64,000 bases of DNA, from contig JAIXWF010000007.1 of NCBI GenBank assembly GCA_027482185.1, forward strand, positions 1 through 64,000, given 5' to 3'. The translations under genes and the position numbers were made by a program. The DNA is from Opitutaceae bacterium (GTDB taxonomy: Bacteria; Verrucomicrobiota; Verrucomicrobiia; Opitutales; Opitutaceae). A model generated the notes under the pieces. It was not told the DNA's origin, searched no databases, and worked only from the letters and a program-made list of their open reading frames with translations. Shown one piece after another: positions 20,111 through 29,293 of this stretch. How positions within the stretch are numbered: the first letter of the stretch is position 1; each line of letters starts with the position of its first letter.

Positions 20111-22438
20111 TCAGGGCACCTCGTAAATTTCCACGAGCGCGACGCCGGTAGTGTCGCCGTTGCCGACGATCTGCGCAGTGTAAGTGCCGGGGAGAAGAGT
20201 CGCGACGATTGCGGCGTCGCCCGAGTTCTCGGCGAGGGCAAACGCGCCGGTTTGGCGAAAGGCGTCCGACAGTGCGGAGGAACCGCCCCAGTTGTCGTTT
20301 TCCGCCCGCAGACTGGCGTTCTCGAACAGCCGCAGTCGCGGATCGGAGAGTGCTCCGTTGACGCCGAAGGCGGCAAGAGTCGGCCCGATGGCGCGCACCA
20401 GGATCCGTTTCGGCACATCGCCGACGATCGCGAAGCCCGCGACCAACAGGTTGCCTCCGGTTCCAACTGCACTGCGGGCCGAAACGTTGGCGAACCGCGT
20501 CGCGGGCAAGCCGGGGTCGATGTCGTAGGCTTCGAGAAGCACTATCCCTTCCGTCGCCGCGGCCCCCGTCACTGTCGCCGTATAGCTGCCGCTTTGGAGG
20601 GAAGTGCTCAGGGCGGCGTCCTTGGAGTCGTGCGGCAGCGCGAAGGCGCCCGCCTCGCGGGCTGCCGCTTCGAGCGCGGGCAGGCCGCCCCAGTCCTCGT
20701 TTTCGGCCAGTTGGCGTCCGGTTGCGGTGTATAACTTGAGCGAAGGATCAGCGAGCGCACCCGAGACTCCAAAGCTGGCCAGCGTTGGTCCGACTGCGCG
20801 AAGCAGCAGCCGTTTGGGGCCGTTGCCCGTGGCGGAGAATCCGACAATCAACGTCCGGTCTCCGGCTCCGGCGGCGCTGCGAACGGAGAGATTGGCAAGG
20901 CGCGAGGGGTTCAGGAAACTGAAGTTCAGAATCTGTCGGGCGGATCCAAGCAGATTGCTGGCGGTGATGGTCACAGAGTAGGTTCCTTTCTGGGCGGGAA
21001 CCCCGGAAATCACCCCGGTTGTCCGATCGAACGCCAAGCCGGGGACCGAGCCCGCTACGGCAAGGGCTGAGGCATAATTCTCGACCAAGATCTGATGGCG
21101 AAACGAGGTCCCGACGACCGCCGAGACGGCAGAGCTGCTGGTGATGGAAGGAGGGCTGGTCGGAAGGGCAAAAACCGCTCCGCGATCGGCGGTGCCGCCC
21201 GCCCGAGTTACACCGAACAAACGGCCATCGCCACCTTGGATGACGCCGCAGACCGAACTGTTGCCGTCTGCGTCCAGACTGCCGAACTGATGGTTGACAA
21301 GAAATCCGCCGCCCTCGGGCCGGATCGAGAAAACGTTGCCGCGGATCGTGCGCAAACCTCCCGAGTGGGTGGTTCCGTACAATCTACCATCCCGGGCCAG
21401 AATCAGTTCGCAGATTGGCCCGCTGCCCTCCTCGGCGGGATTGAAAGTGTGATGGAGGGTGAAGCCGCTGCCGTCCGGGCGGAGCGAGAAAACCGCTCCG
21501 CCGGTGCCTGGGTCGGATCTGGAGGCGGTTCCGAACAGTCTCCCGTCTGGGAGTTGGATCAGGCTCTTTTGCGGCAGAGATGTGGTGGAGTCGCCCAGAA
21601 AAGCATGCAGGGTGGCAAAGCCCGTACCATCCGGGTTGAGCGTGTAGATCGATCCCATGCCGGGATAGAATGTAACACCGTTGATAACGACCGTTCCCGA
21701 CTGCATCGTGGTTCCATAGAGCCTGCCGTCCCGGCCGAAAATCAGACCGCTTTTGGGGTACCAGCCTTCGTTTTCCATGAACCGGTGGAGAATGCCGTAG
21801 CCCGATCCGTCGGGACCAATCCGATAGACCGTTCCGAATCTGCCCGCGACCAAGGGCGCTCCGCCGCCGGCGCGCGTCGTGCCATAGAGTAGGCCATCGC
21901 TGCCCTGCACCGGCGCAGCCGTCGGCTCGGCGCCGTCGAAAGGCGCATCGCCGAAGTGCCGAAGCACGGAGTAGCCGGAGCCGTCCGCGTTGAGCACGTA
22001 GAGCACTCCCCGACCGAAATTCCCTCCGGCGTTTGCGGTTCCGCACAGTCGTCCGTCCCGCAGAAGGATCACGCCGGCTTCGGGCGAAGCGCCGTCGAAC
22101 GGCCGATCGCCGAAGTGGTGGAGCGTGGCGTAGCCTGTGCCGTCGGTTTCGAGGGAGAAGACGGTGCCTTTGCCGTAACGGCCTCCTTCCAGAGTTGTGC
22201 CGTAGAGCCTATTGCCGGGGCCGAAGATGAGTCGCGCTTGCGGGGATGATCCGATTTCGGACGAAGTTCCGAAACTGAAGAGGGTCGTTCGACCTTCGGG
22301 TTGCGCGAACGCCAGTCCCGCTGCCGCGGCAACGGCCGCAAACCCACCGCACATTTTCGAATCATTGGGCGTGAATCGGCAAGGTTCCGGCGCGAAGACG
22401 AAGGGCCAAGCGGCGCGGAAGAATCGTGGAATTTGCAT
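20111..22438 (-). CDS. exported GloVer-repeat protein with Ig-like domain and two C-terminal modules
   Basis: 775 residues from the ATG at 22438 (a GTG at 22468 is possible). After a long N-terminal signal ending near GLAFAQ come about seven repeats of the GloVer type, with units containing LYGTTxxGG and VFxLxxDGxGY (about 50-400). A putative-Ig (cadherin-like) domain follows (about 410-500; GVISGVPAQKGTYSVTITASN), then two copies of a ~125-residue module with ANLSVRSAAGAG, LLRAVGPTLASFGV, NEDWGG and ENDNWGG, YTATV/YTAQI and a Y-[ED]-[IV] end. The same module pair ends two other proteins in this window. Role unknown; likely cell surface or secreted. Confidence 0.88.
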   Translation of the reverse strand: MQIPRFFRAAWPFVFAPEPCRFTPNDSKMCGGFAAVAAAAGLAFAQPEGRTTLFSFGTSSEIGSSPQARLIFGPGNRLYGTTLEGGRYGKGTVFSLETDGTGYATLHHFGDRPFDGASPEAGVILLRDGRLCGTANAGGNFGRGVLYVLNADGSGYSVLRHFGDAPFDGAEPTAAPVQGSDGLLYGTTRAGGGAPLVAGRFGTVYRIGPDGSGYGILHRFMENEGWYPKSGLIFGRDGRLYGTTMQSGTVVINGVTFYPGMGSIYTLNPDGTGFATLHAFLGDSTTSLPQKSLIQLPDGRLFGTASRSDPGTGGAVFSLRPDGSGFTLHHTFNPAEEGSGPICELILARDGRLYGTTHSGGLRTIRGNVFSIRPEGGGFLVNHQFGSLDADGNSSVCGVIQGGDGRLFGVTRAGGTADRGAVFALPTSPPSITSSSAVSAVVGTSFRHQILVENYASALAVAGSVPGLAFDRTTGVISGVPAQKGTYSVTITASNLLGSARQILNFSFLNPSRLANLSVRSAAGAGDRTLIVGFSATGNGPKRLLLRAVGPTLASFGVSGALADPSLKLYTATGRQLAENEDWGGLPALEAAAREAGAFALPHDSKDAALSTSLQSGSYTATVTGAAATEGIVLLEAYDIDPGLPATRFANVSARSAVGTGGNLLVAGFAIVGDVPKRILVRAIGPTLAAFGVNGALSDPRLRLFENASLRAENDNWGGSSALSDAFRQTGAFALAENSGDAAIVATLLPGTYTAQIVGNGDTTGVALVEIYEVP

Positions 22439-22470
22439 AGGGCATGAAGCGTCGGCGGCAACCGGCACGG

Positions 22471-25400
22471 CTAACGATTGTCGCCGACTTCGTAGATCTC
22501 AGCGAGAGCAACGCCGGCTGATCCGTTGACTCCGCTGATCTGCGCCGTGTAGGTCCCCGGGGGCAGCGTCACGACGAGGGCGGAGTCCTTGGCGGGAAGA
22601 GTCAAAGGGAATGCTCCCACGCGGCTGGCGGCCTGTGCGGCAAGCGCGGTCGTGAACCAATTGTCGTTCTCGTAGATCAAAGTTGCGCCGCTGTAGAGAC
22701 GCAGAATCGGATCCTCAAGGGCGCCCGTCACACCGAATCGGGCAAGACTTGGCCCGATGGCCCGGATAAGCACGGTTTTGCGCATTTCTCCGGCAATCAC
22801 GATACCGGCAACAAGGAGATTCTCTCCGGCGCCGACCCAACCGCGCGTTGAGATATTGGCCAGCCGCGGCGAACCGCCACCGCCGGCGTCGTAGATTTCC
22901 AGCAATACGACGCCTTCGGCCTGGGGGGCGGAGTTCCCCGCTTTCACCTGGGCGCTGTAGGCTCCGGGAGAGAGAGTTTGCACCAGCGCGGCGTCCCGGC
23001 TTCCGGCCGGAAACGCAAAGGCCCCGACCCGGGTGGCAGCCTGGGAACTGCCGGCAGCGGCGCCCCAATCGTCATTCTCAGCGATGCGCGTCGACTGGCG
23101 GAACAGTTCCAAGCGGCTGTCGGGGTGGGCACCGCGCACGCCCAGCGCCGCCAAGGCGGGTCCGGCCGCACGGATCAGCACGTTTTGGGCGGATTCGCCG
23201 ACAATGACGAAGCCGGCAATCAGGGTGTCGTCGCCGCCGCGGGCAAAGCCGCGGGTCGCTATGTTGGCAAAGCGATTCGACATTGGCCCCGCGATGCGCC
23301 GGCCCGAAAAAGCCAGCATGTTCCCGAGCGGGCCCAAGGCGGTTCCCGCGAATGTGCCGGTCGTCGGGCTGAACCGGATCTTTGGTGCGGCCTCCGCCGG
23401 CACGATGAAACTGATACGGAATGCACCGTCGGAACCGAGGGATCCCGTTTGATGTTCGAGTGCGTTGGTTGAACCCTGGGCCCAGATGTACATCAACAGG
23501 ACCTGTCCGCTGGCATTGACGATCGCTTCGACCGACCCGGATCTCGGCGGGTCCAGCGGGGCCTTCCAGTAGCCGACGTAGTCCGCGAATTCCCCTTGCG
23601 CGCTGGAGAGAGGGAAGAGCGATTCGGCGGTGTTTTCCTCCGCATACTGGATGGAATCCGAGCGCACGAAGCCTGCGCCTCGTATGCGCTGCGGGGGATT
23701 CACATTTCGGCGCGGCACGCTGTAGTCGAAGGTCCCGTCGGGCCGGACGGCGACGTCGGACACGGAGTGTCTGTTGTCGGTGGCGGAGTTGTTCGCAATC
23801 AGAGCCGCCAGCTTCCCGTCGGTCCCGATGTAGATCGCACCGCTTCCGGAGCCGGCAGCCCGGAAGTAGACCCCCGGAAGGTGCGGCGGACGGATCGAAA
23901 CGGCGACAACCTCGCTGTTGGTGCTGCCCTGGCTGTTGGTGGCGACGATCGCATAGGTGCCCGCGTCGGACGAGCGGATGCCGGAGATGGTCCCGAGAGC
24001 GTTGGCCGTTTGGCTGCCGATCCGGCGCGAAACCGAGAACCTTCCGTCCGAATTCGGAAAGACCGGCACGGTCGAAATCGGGATCCCGTTCCACAGCCAG
24101 ACGACCTGGGCGGGTGAATTGCTGATGCCCTCAAAGACGAGGTCGACGGCATCGCCCGGGGTCGCTGAGATCTGACTGCGAGCAACCGGGGCAAGAATCG
24201 GTTTGGCGGGCACGGTTCCGGTGACGGCTACGGTGACGGTCTCCGTCCGAATCGAGCCCAACGGATTCGTGACGATCGCGTGGTAGATGCCGGCGTCGAG
24301 GGCAGTCGGAGACGGGATCGACAGGGTGGGCCCGCTTCCTCCCGGAACCGGCGTGCCGTTGCGCAGCCACAGGACCGAGGGCGCGGGATTTCCCGCGACC
24401 ACCACGGAAAGCGACGCCGGAGTTCCTGCGGCGAACGTGACCGACCGCGCCGCGGGCTGCTGCAGCACGAGAGGAGCGAACGACAGAGGTGGGCCGGACA
24501 CGGTCAGCACCGCTTCGGTGCCGGCGGTGACGGGGCCGCCGGCCGGGCCCGCGTCTACGCGGTAGCGGCCGGCGTCGGACGCGGAAACGTCGACGAGGAA
24601 TAGAGTCCGGGAATTGGCCCCGCTCACGGGGGTGCCGTCTTTGTACCACTGGTACATCCCATCGACGGCGCCCTCCGCATCGGCGGCGAGAGTGACGCAG
24701 GCGCCGGGCTGGACGGTCCGGCTATGGGGCTGCACCAGAAACACCGGAGCAGCGGTCGCCGGCCCGACAAGAGTTACCTCCCCCTCGTCGCTTGCCAAGG
24801 TTTGGCCAGAGGCCGTTATGGCGACGAGGGAGTAGCGTCCGGCCAAGGCCGGAGTATAGGGACCGACGGAGAGAACGAAGTTCGTGGCGCCGGGAATGTC
24901 GATACCGTTGCGGCGCCACTGATAGCGGATCGAAGCCATGTTCTGCTCGGACAGCCGGGCAGCCAGCGTGTTGATTTGGCCCAGCCGTAATCCGAGGTTG
25001 CGCGGGTGTTCCTTGAAATAGGGCGCTCCCGTGGAGTTCGCGGCAGTGACACGCATCGTGCGCGACACGATCCGGCCGGCATGATTGCTGACTTCCAGAA
25101 AGTACTCGCCTGCCGGGCCTCCGGGAAGCCCGCCCAGGCTCAGGCCGCCGTCGGTCAGATGAGTGGTGCGGCTTTCCGACTGGATTTCGATCCCGTTGCG
25201 GAACCACCGATAGGTGTAGGGGGGGCTGCCGGTAACAAACACGCTCAGGGCGGTTGCATCGGGACCGCTCAGGTTGCCGCTCTGGGCGACAAAAACCGGC
25301 GCTTGAGCCGGTCGCACAACGACCGGGATCGGGCGGCTTTGGAACGTGCCGTCCGGCGTTGTCGCCTCGACAACGTAGGTTCCGGTGTCCGCGGCGGACA

Positions 25401-25659
25401 AGGCCGTGAACCGGAGCGCCGCAACCGTTCCGAACGGCCCGACTTCTTCGTCCATTTGGGCCACTTCATTGCCGTCGCGGCGCCACCGAAACCGGATGGG
25501 CCCGCGGCCTTCGAACAAGGCTTCCAGCCGGAAATCGCTCCCGACATCCGATGCACCCAATTGGGTCGTGCTCCGGAATCCGGAGACCTGTGCCTTCGCG
25601 CCGACGAAGGTCGCAAAAAACAGAACGAGGTTGGCTGCGAGGGAAGCCAAGTGAAGCAT
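22471..25659 (-). CDS. large exported multi-Ig-domain protein with two C-terminal modules
   Basis: 1062 residues from the ATG at 25659; a TTG at 25683 would add eight residues. The signal peptide is MLHLASLAANLVLFFATFVGAKAQ-like. About six immunoglobulin-type beta domains follow (about 30-590), each with the Y-x-W and D-x-G-x-Y signatures (YRWFRNG, YQWRRNG, YQWYKDG, VLWLRNG, DAGRY/DSGTY variants). A beta-rich region (about 600-790) precedes two ~125-residue modules with LIRAAGPALAALGV and LIRAIGPSLARFGV, ENDDWG/ENDNW and YSAQV/YTAQI. It lies 32 bp upstream of the GloVer protein on the same strand and may share its transcript. Surface adhesion is a guess. Confidence 0.88.
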   Translation of the reverse strand: MLHLASLAANLVLFFATFVGAKAQVSGFRSTTQLGASDVGSDFRLEALFEGRGPIRFRWRRDGNEVAQMDEEVGPFGTVAALRFTALSAADTGTYVVEATTPDGTFQSRPIPVVVRPAQAPVFVAQSGNLSGPDATALSVFVTGSPPYTYRWFRNGIEIQSESRTTHLTDGGLSLGGLPGGPAGEYFLEVSNHAGRIVSRTMRVTAANSTGAPYFKEHPRNLGLRLGQINTLAARLSEQNMASIRYQWRRNGIDIPGATNFVLSVGPYTPALAGRYSLVAITASGQTLASDEGEVTLVGPATAAPVFLVQPHSRTVQPGACVTLAADAEGAVDGMYQWYKDGTPVSGANSRTLFLVDVSASDAGRYRVDAGPAGGPVTAGTEAVLTVSGPPLSFAPLVLQQPAARSVTFAAGTPASLSVVVAGNPAPSVLWLRNGTPVPGGSGPTLSIPSPTALDAGIYHAIVTNPLGSIRTETVTVAVTGTVPAKPILAPVARSQISATPGDAVDLVFEGISNSPAQVVWLWNGIPISTVPVFPNSDGRFSVSRRIGSQTANALGTISGIRSSDAGTYAIVATNSQGSTNSEVVAVSIRPPHLPGVYFRAAGSGSGAIYIGTDGKLAALIANNSATDNRHSVSDVAVRPDGTFDYSVPRRNVNPPQRIRGAGFVRSDSIQYAEENTAESLFPLSSAQGEFADYVGYWKAPLDPPRSGSVEAIVNASGQVLLMYIWAQGSTNALEHQTGSLGSDGAFRISFIVPAEAAPKIRFSPTTGTFAGTALGPLGNMLAFSGRRIAGPMSNRFANIATRGFARGGDDTLIAGFVIVGESAQNVLIRAAGPALAALGVRGAHPDSRLELFRQSTRIAENDDWGAAAGSSQAATRVGAFAFPAGSRDAALVQTLSPGAYSAQVKAGNSAPQAEGVVLLEIYDAGGGGSPRLANISTRGWVGAGENLLVAGIVIAGEMRKTVLIRAIGPSLARFGVTGALEDPILRLYSGATLIYENDNWFTTALAAQAASRVGAFPLTLPAKDSALVVTLPPGTYTAQISGVNGSAGVALAEIYEVGDNR

Positions 25660-25997
25660 CGATTTCAAGCGGGTGCCATTCAACCGCCTCGGGTTCGTGC
25701 TCCAAGCACTTTGCCAGTCATTTTCGCCCTCGGCAGGTGTGCCGTTCGTGGGACCGGGGCGGCAAGGTGCTTCGATGTGTGCCGGGAAACGACGGATCGG
25801 GTCCGTGAAGGATGGGCTTGGAATTGGCGCGAAGGGATTCGGCGTTGGCCCGGTTGCCGGAACGTCGGCTCAAGGATCAAATTGCCGGGGGAGGAGCAGC
25901 GTGGCGCCGTTTGCTTGTTTCCGATCCGGGGGCGGTTTCGACGGACCAACTAACCTGACTGCGAACGGCCGAGAAAGCCTTCATCCTATCCCCACAC
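25660..25997. other. 338-bp intergenic region between divergent genes
   Basis: It lies between the Ig-domain protein (minus) and the pirin remnant (plus). No reading frame with family motifs, no tRNA and no strong hairpin were seen. It probably holds the promoters of both neighbours. Confidence 0.55.
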
Positions 25998-26835
25998 ATG
26001 GATATGACAGTCGTGGCGCGGCCGGACCTCGAAGTTCAGCAGGCTGCGCCGAGAACCATGGGAGTGGATATCTCCGCCCGGCATTGTCCGGTGGAGCCGA
26101 GCTTGGTTTTCACGGAGTACCACACGAGCCGGCGGGTGTTCGCTCCGCATTCGCATGCGGGTATTGCGGTGGTGACGAATGTGTTTCCGGGCCGCGCGCA
26201 GGGCTTCGGCAAACGGGACAGCTTGGGCGACCGCAGCCAAATCGGGCCCGGCGGGCTGCATGTCACGTGGGCGGGCCGCGGGATTTTCGACGACGAATTT
26301 CCCCGCGTGCCTGGGATCGACGCGCACGGCCTCCAGATCTGGATCCCCCGGCAGGGCGACCCTTGGGCGAGCCCCGCGGCATTCCTCGCCGGCGCAAACG
26401 GAATCGACGAAGTGACTACGTCCGATTTCAAAGTCGCCATGGTGCCCGGCGAATTCGGCGAGAAACAGGCAGTGCCCCCATTTTGAGGGACCTCGATTTG
26501 CTTCATGTTTTCCTGCGTCCGGGCAAGGCGATCGAGATTCCCGCGCGGAAATGGCGTTCGTCTGCGGCCTGCGCGGGATCGGATCGGCCGGGGCGAAGGC
26601 GCAGGCGCTCGTCGACTTCAGCCCGCCCGGGAGCCGCGGCAGGCTCGCGGCCGGCGCCGCAGGTTTCGAATTCGTGTTCTCCTCCCCCGTGCCGCTCCGC
26701 GAGCCCGTGGTCTGCGGCGGGCCCTTCGTGATGCCCGCCGCCGAGCAACTGCGTACCACGTGGCAGCGGTCGGCGAACGGTGAAATGGGCCGGCTGGATC
26801 CGGCCATGTCCCGAGCCGGGATCTTGCCCTTGGGA
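25998..26835 (+). pseudogene. pirin-family gene broken by two 1-nt frameshifts
   Basis: The first segment (25998-26486) has pirin N-domain features: FAPHSHAGIAVVTN, KRDSLGDRSQIGPGG, TWAGRGIFDDEFP and HGLQIWI. It ends early at a TGA at 26484. The next frame continues DLDLLHVFLRPGKAIEIPAR (26489-26548), and a third frame continues MAFVCGLRG... to EPVVCGGPFVM and NGEMGRLDP (26551-about 26835), the usual pirin C-terminus. Adding one C to the C5 run at 26475-26479 and one base at the GG around 26547-26548 restores a single pirin frame. Either a real pseudogene or two homopolymer sequencing errors; the DNA alone cannot decide. Confidence 0.8.
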
Positions 26836-26963
26836 GTCGAAAGCCGAGGGTTGGGAGATCGATCCGTCGAAGTCCGGAAACTTTTGCCGCAGCCAGCAAC
26901 CAGAGAAACCGAACGGATTTGGTCCCGACCCTCAACCGAGCTGTCTCAACTGCACGAGTTCGG

Positions 26964-28055
26964 CTAAGGCTGCGGCGGTGGGGACGAACGCGAGCGGACA
27001 AAGGTCGCCACCAGCGTGATCGCGACGAGCGGCAGCACGAAGCTCAGCATCGCACCGGAGAAGACCGGCAGCGCGTCGTGCTGCTGTGCCGCAAGGATCA
27101 GGTAGGCCACGTAGGCGGCGTAGCCGCCGAGGAAGAGGCCGCCTTCCCAGCGCGCGATCTCGCGGCCGCTGATGAAAACCGGCAGGCAGGCCAGGGCCAC
27201 CGCGATCATCACCCACATGTCGAAGGCGAGCAGCGACGGGGCCATGACCAGCCCGTGGTTGCCCGACACGAGACCCGACAGGCCGAGGCAGCCGAGAATA
27301 TTGAAGGTATTGCTGCCGACCACATTCCCGACCGCGATGTCGCGCTCGCCCTTGAGCGCGGCGGTGATGCTGGTCGCGACCTCGGGCATGCTCGTGCCCG
27401 CGGCGACGATCGTCAGGCCGATGACGAGATCGCTGACGCCCATCGCTTTGGCGAAGGACACGGCGGCGTCGACGAGCAGCTCCGAGCCGACCACCAGCGC
27501 GGCCAAGCCGCCGCCGATGAGCAGCAGTTGCGCGACAAGTTTGTCGTCCCACGCGCCGGGAGCGGCGGGTTTCACTTCGGCGGCGTACTCGTCCCGGGCG
27601 GCCTGTGTCTCGCGGCGCGACTGCACGACCAAAAAGACCGTGTAGGCGACCAGCAGCGCGAAGAGCAGGGCGCCGTCGAGCAGCGACAGCTTGCCGTCGA
27701 ACCCGAGCGCGAGCAGCAGCAGGCTGGCTCCGAGCATGATCGGCACTTCCTGGCGGATGAGCTGGATGTTCACCACCAGCGGCGTGATGAGGGCGCTCGC
27801 GCCCAGAATGAACAGGACGTTGAAGATATTGCTGCCGACCACATTGCCGATGGCGATATCGGTGCGGCCGTCGAGGACGGCCCCGACGCTGACGGCGACC
27901 TCGGGGGCGCTGGTGCCGAAGGCCACGATGGTGAGGCCGACGACGAGCGGGCTGATGCCGAAGGCCAGGGCGAGTTTGGACGCGCCGCGCACGAGGGCGT
28001 TGGCGCCGGCGACGAGCAGCACGAGGCCGCCGACGAACATGAGCGCGTTGTTCAT
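26964..28055 (-). CDS. Ca2+/cation antiporter (CaCA) family, YrbG/CaxA-like
   Basis: 363 residues from the ATG at 28055. Two homologous halves carry the alpha-repeats: GLTIVAFGTSAPEVAVS with GNVVGSNIFNVLFILG (about 40-90), and GLTIVAAGTSMPEVATS with GNVVGSNTFNILG (about 215-260). The acidic Glu in SAPE and SMPE is the expected ion ligand. About ten to eleven membrane helices are visible, with a soluble loop around SRRETQAARDEY between the halves. Function: sodium or proton-coupled calcium export at the inner membrane. The longer upstream frame is Pro/Arg-rich and rejected. Confidence 0.93.
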   Translation of the reverse strand: MNNALMFVGGLVLLVAGANALVRGASKLALAFGISPLVVGLTIVAFGTSAPEVAVSVGAVLDGRTDIAIGNVVGSNIFNVLFILGASALITPLVVNIQLIRQEVPIMLGASLLLLALGFDGKLSLLDGALLFALLVAYTVFLVVQSRRETQAARDEYAAEVKPAAPGAWDDKLVAQLLLIGGGLAALVVGSELLVDAAVSFAKAMGVSDLVIGLTIVAAGTSMPEVATSITAALKGERDIAVGNVVGSNTFNILGCLGLSGLVSGNHGLVMAPSLLAFDMWVMIAVALACLPVFISGREIARWEGGLFLGGYAAYVAYLILAAQQHDALPVFSGAMLSFVLPLVAITLVATFVRSRSSPPPQP

Positions 28056-28258
28056 GGGGAAGTTGCCGGCGCGGTCGGCCCGGCGAGGTGCCCGAGGTTG
28101 GAAAGAGGGAAGTTCAAGGCGGAGGCGGGAGGGAGGCGTGAGGGCAGGCGGAGAGGGCGTCAATGGGATCGGACTTCGCGCGGGCGCAACTCGCAAGGCG
28201 CGTCTTGCGCCGGGCCGAACGCGACGCTTGGCGGGGGAGCACACGCCGGTTGCAGGCA

Positions 28259-28290
28259 CAAAAAAGCCGGCCCGAAGAAAGGGCCGGCTT
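28259..28290 (-). terminator. rho-independent terminator of the oxidoreductase pair
   Basis: A 10-bp perfect stem, AAGCCGGCCC (28264-28273) and GGGCCGGCTT (28281-28290), with a 7-nt loop; the minus strand runs into a T tract (A run at 28260-28265). It lies 24 bp after the beta-subunit stop. Confidence 0.92.
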
Positions 28291-28313
28291 GGCGTTGGAA
28301 AAACGGAATTGCT

Positions 28314-29258
28314 TCAGCGCAATTTCGAGAACGTCGATTGCAGGAGCGCGAGGTCCGCGGCGCCCTTGGTTTTCTCGCGGGCCTTGGCGGAAACCTCGGC
28401 TTCGAGGGCGTTCTTGGTTTTGCGGGCTTTGTTTTCGTAGAAAACGCCGAAGGCGCCGGGCCAGGCTTGGCCGGCGAGCTTGAAGGCGGCGACTTCGTCC
28501 GCGGGATCGTGGCGCGCGGCGTCCTCGGGGGAGCCGTCGTTTTTCTTTTCCTCGATCAGCGTGAACGTGCCGCCCTTGCGCGGGACGGCGGCGTCGAAGG
28601 CACCCTCGAAGAACTCGACGCATTCGGACAGGATCTCGACGACGGAGAAGCCCGGGTGTTTCGCGGCGCGCAGCATCATTTCGGTCATGTGGTTGACCTG
28701 GGTGGCGTGGCTGCGGGCGACGAAGGTGGCGCCGCTGTTGAGCAGCGTGCGCATCGGGTTGATCGGCTGGTCGAAGGCGCCCCAGGGGTCGGTCTTCGAT
28801 TTGAAACCGATCGGCGAGGTGGGCGAGGTCTGCTTCTTGGTCAGACCGTAGACGGAGTTGTCCATGATCACGTACGTCAGGTTGACGTTCTTGCGGGCCG
28901 TGTGGACGAGGTGGTTGCCGCCGATGGAGAAACCGTCGCCGTCGCCGCCGAAGACGAAGACGTGGAGGTCGTCGTTGCCGAGGCTGATGCCGGCGGCGAA
29001 GGGCAGGGCGCGGCCGTGGATGAAGTGGCCGCCGTGGGTGTTGACGAAGTACGGGAAACGCGACGAGCAGCCGATGCCGGCGAAGGTCACGATCTTCTCG
29101 TGCGGGTAATTCAGTTTCTCGAGGACGCGGTAGAACGAGGCGAGGACGGCGAAGTCGCCGCAGCCGGGGCACCAGGTGGGGTGGTCGGCGGTGAGGACTT
29201 TCTTGGTCAGCGGCGCGCCCGGGGCGGGCGGCGTGGCGACGGCAGGAGCGGAAGACAT
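28314..29258 (-). CDS. korB: 2-oxoacid:ferredoxin oxidoreductase beta subunit (KorB type)
   Basis: 314 residues. The TPP and Fe-S landmarks are present: TWCPGCGDF (two Cys), GIGCSSRFPYF, HGRALPFAAGISLGN, FGGDGDGFSIGGNH (GDG...N TPP motif), DNSVYGLTKKQTSPTS and SECVEF (further Cys). This pattern fits the 2-oxoglutarate:ferredoxin oxidoreductase beta chain, which makes succinyl-CoA and reduced ferredoxin. The alpha chain is 35 bp upstream on the same strand, so the two form an operon closed by the terminator at 28259-28290. Pyruvate as substrate cannot be excluded. Confidence 0.92.
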   Translation of the reverse strand: MSSAPAVATPPAPGAPLTKKVLTADHPTWCPGCGDFAVLASFYRVLEKLNYPHEKIVTFAGIGCSSRFPYFVNTHGGHFIHGRALPFAAGISLGNDDLHVFVFGGDGDGFSIGGNHLVHTARKNVNLTYVIMDNSVYGLTKKQTSPTSPIGFKSKTDPWGAFDQPINPMRTLLNSGATFVARSHATQVNHMTEMMLRAAKHPGFSVVEILSECVEFFEGAFDAAVPRKGGTFTLIEEKKNDGSPEDAARHDPADEVAAFKLAGQAWPGAFGVFYENKARKTKNALEAEVSAKAREKTKGAADLALLQSTFSKLR

Positions 29259-29293
29259 TTGAAGAAGGAGATTGGGGGTTGGGGGGATGGGGA

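Noticed and set aside
19600-20151. Small plus-strand frames in the 604-bp gap
   Set aside because: Arg/Gly-rich, no recognisable start context or homology; treated as non-coding.
28259-28290. Possible CRISPR-like or attachment site hairpin
   Set aside because: It is a single perfect hairpin with a T run, fully explained as a terminator.
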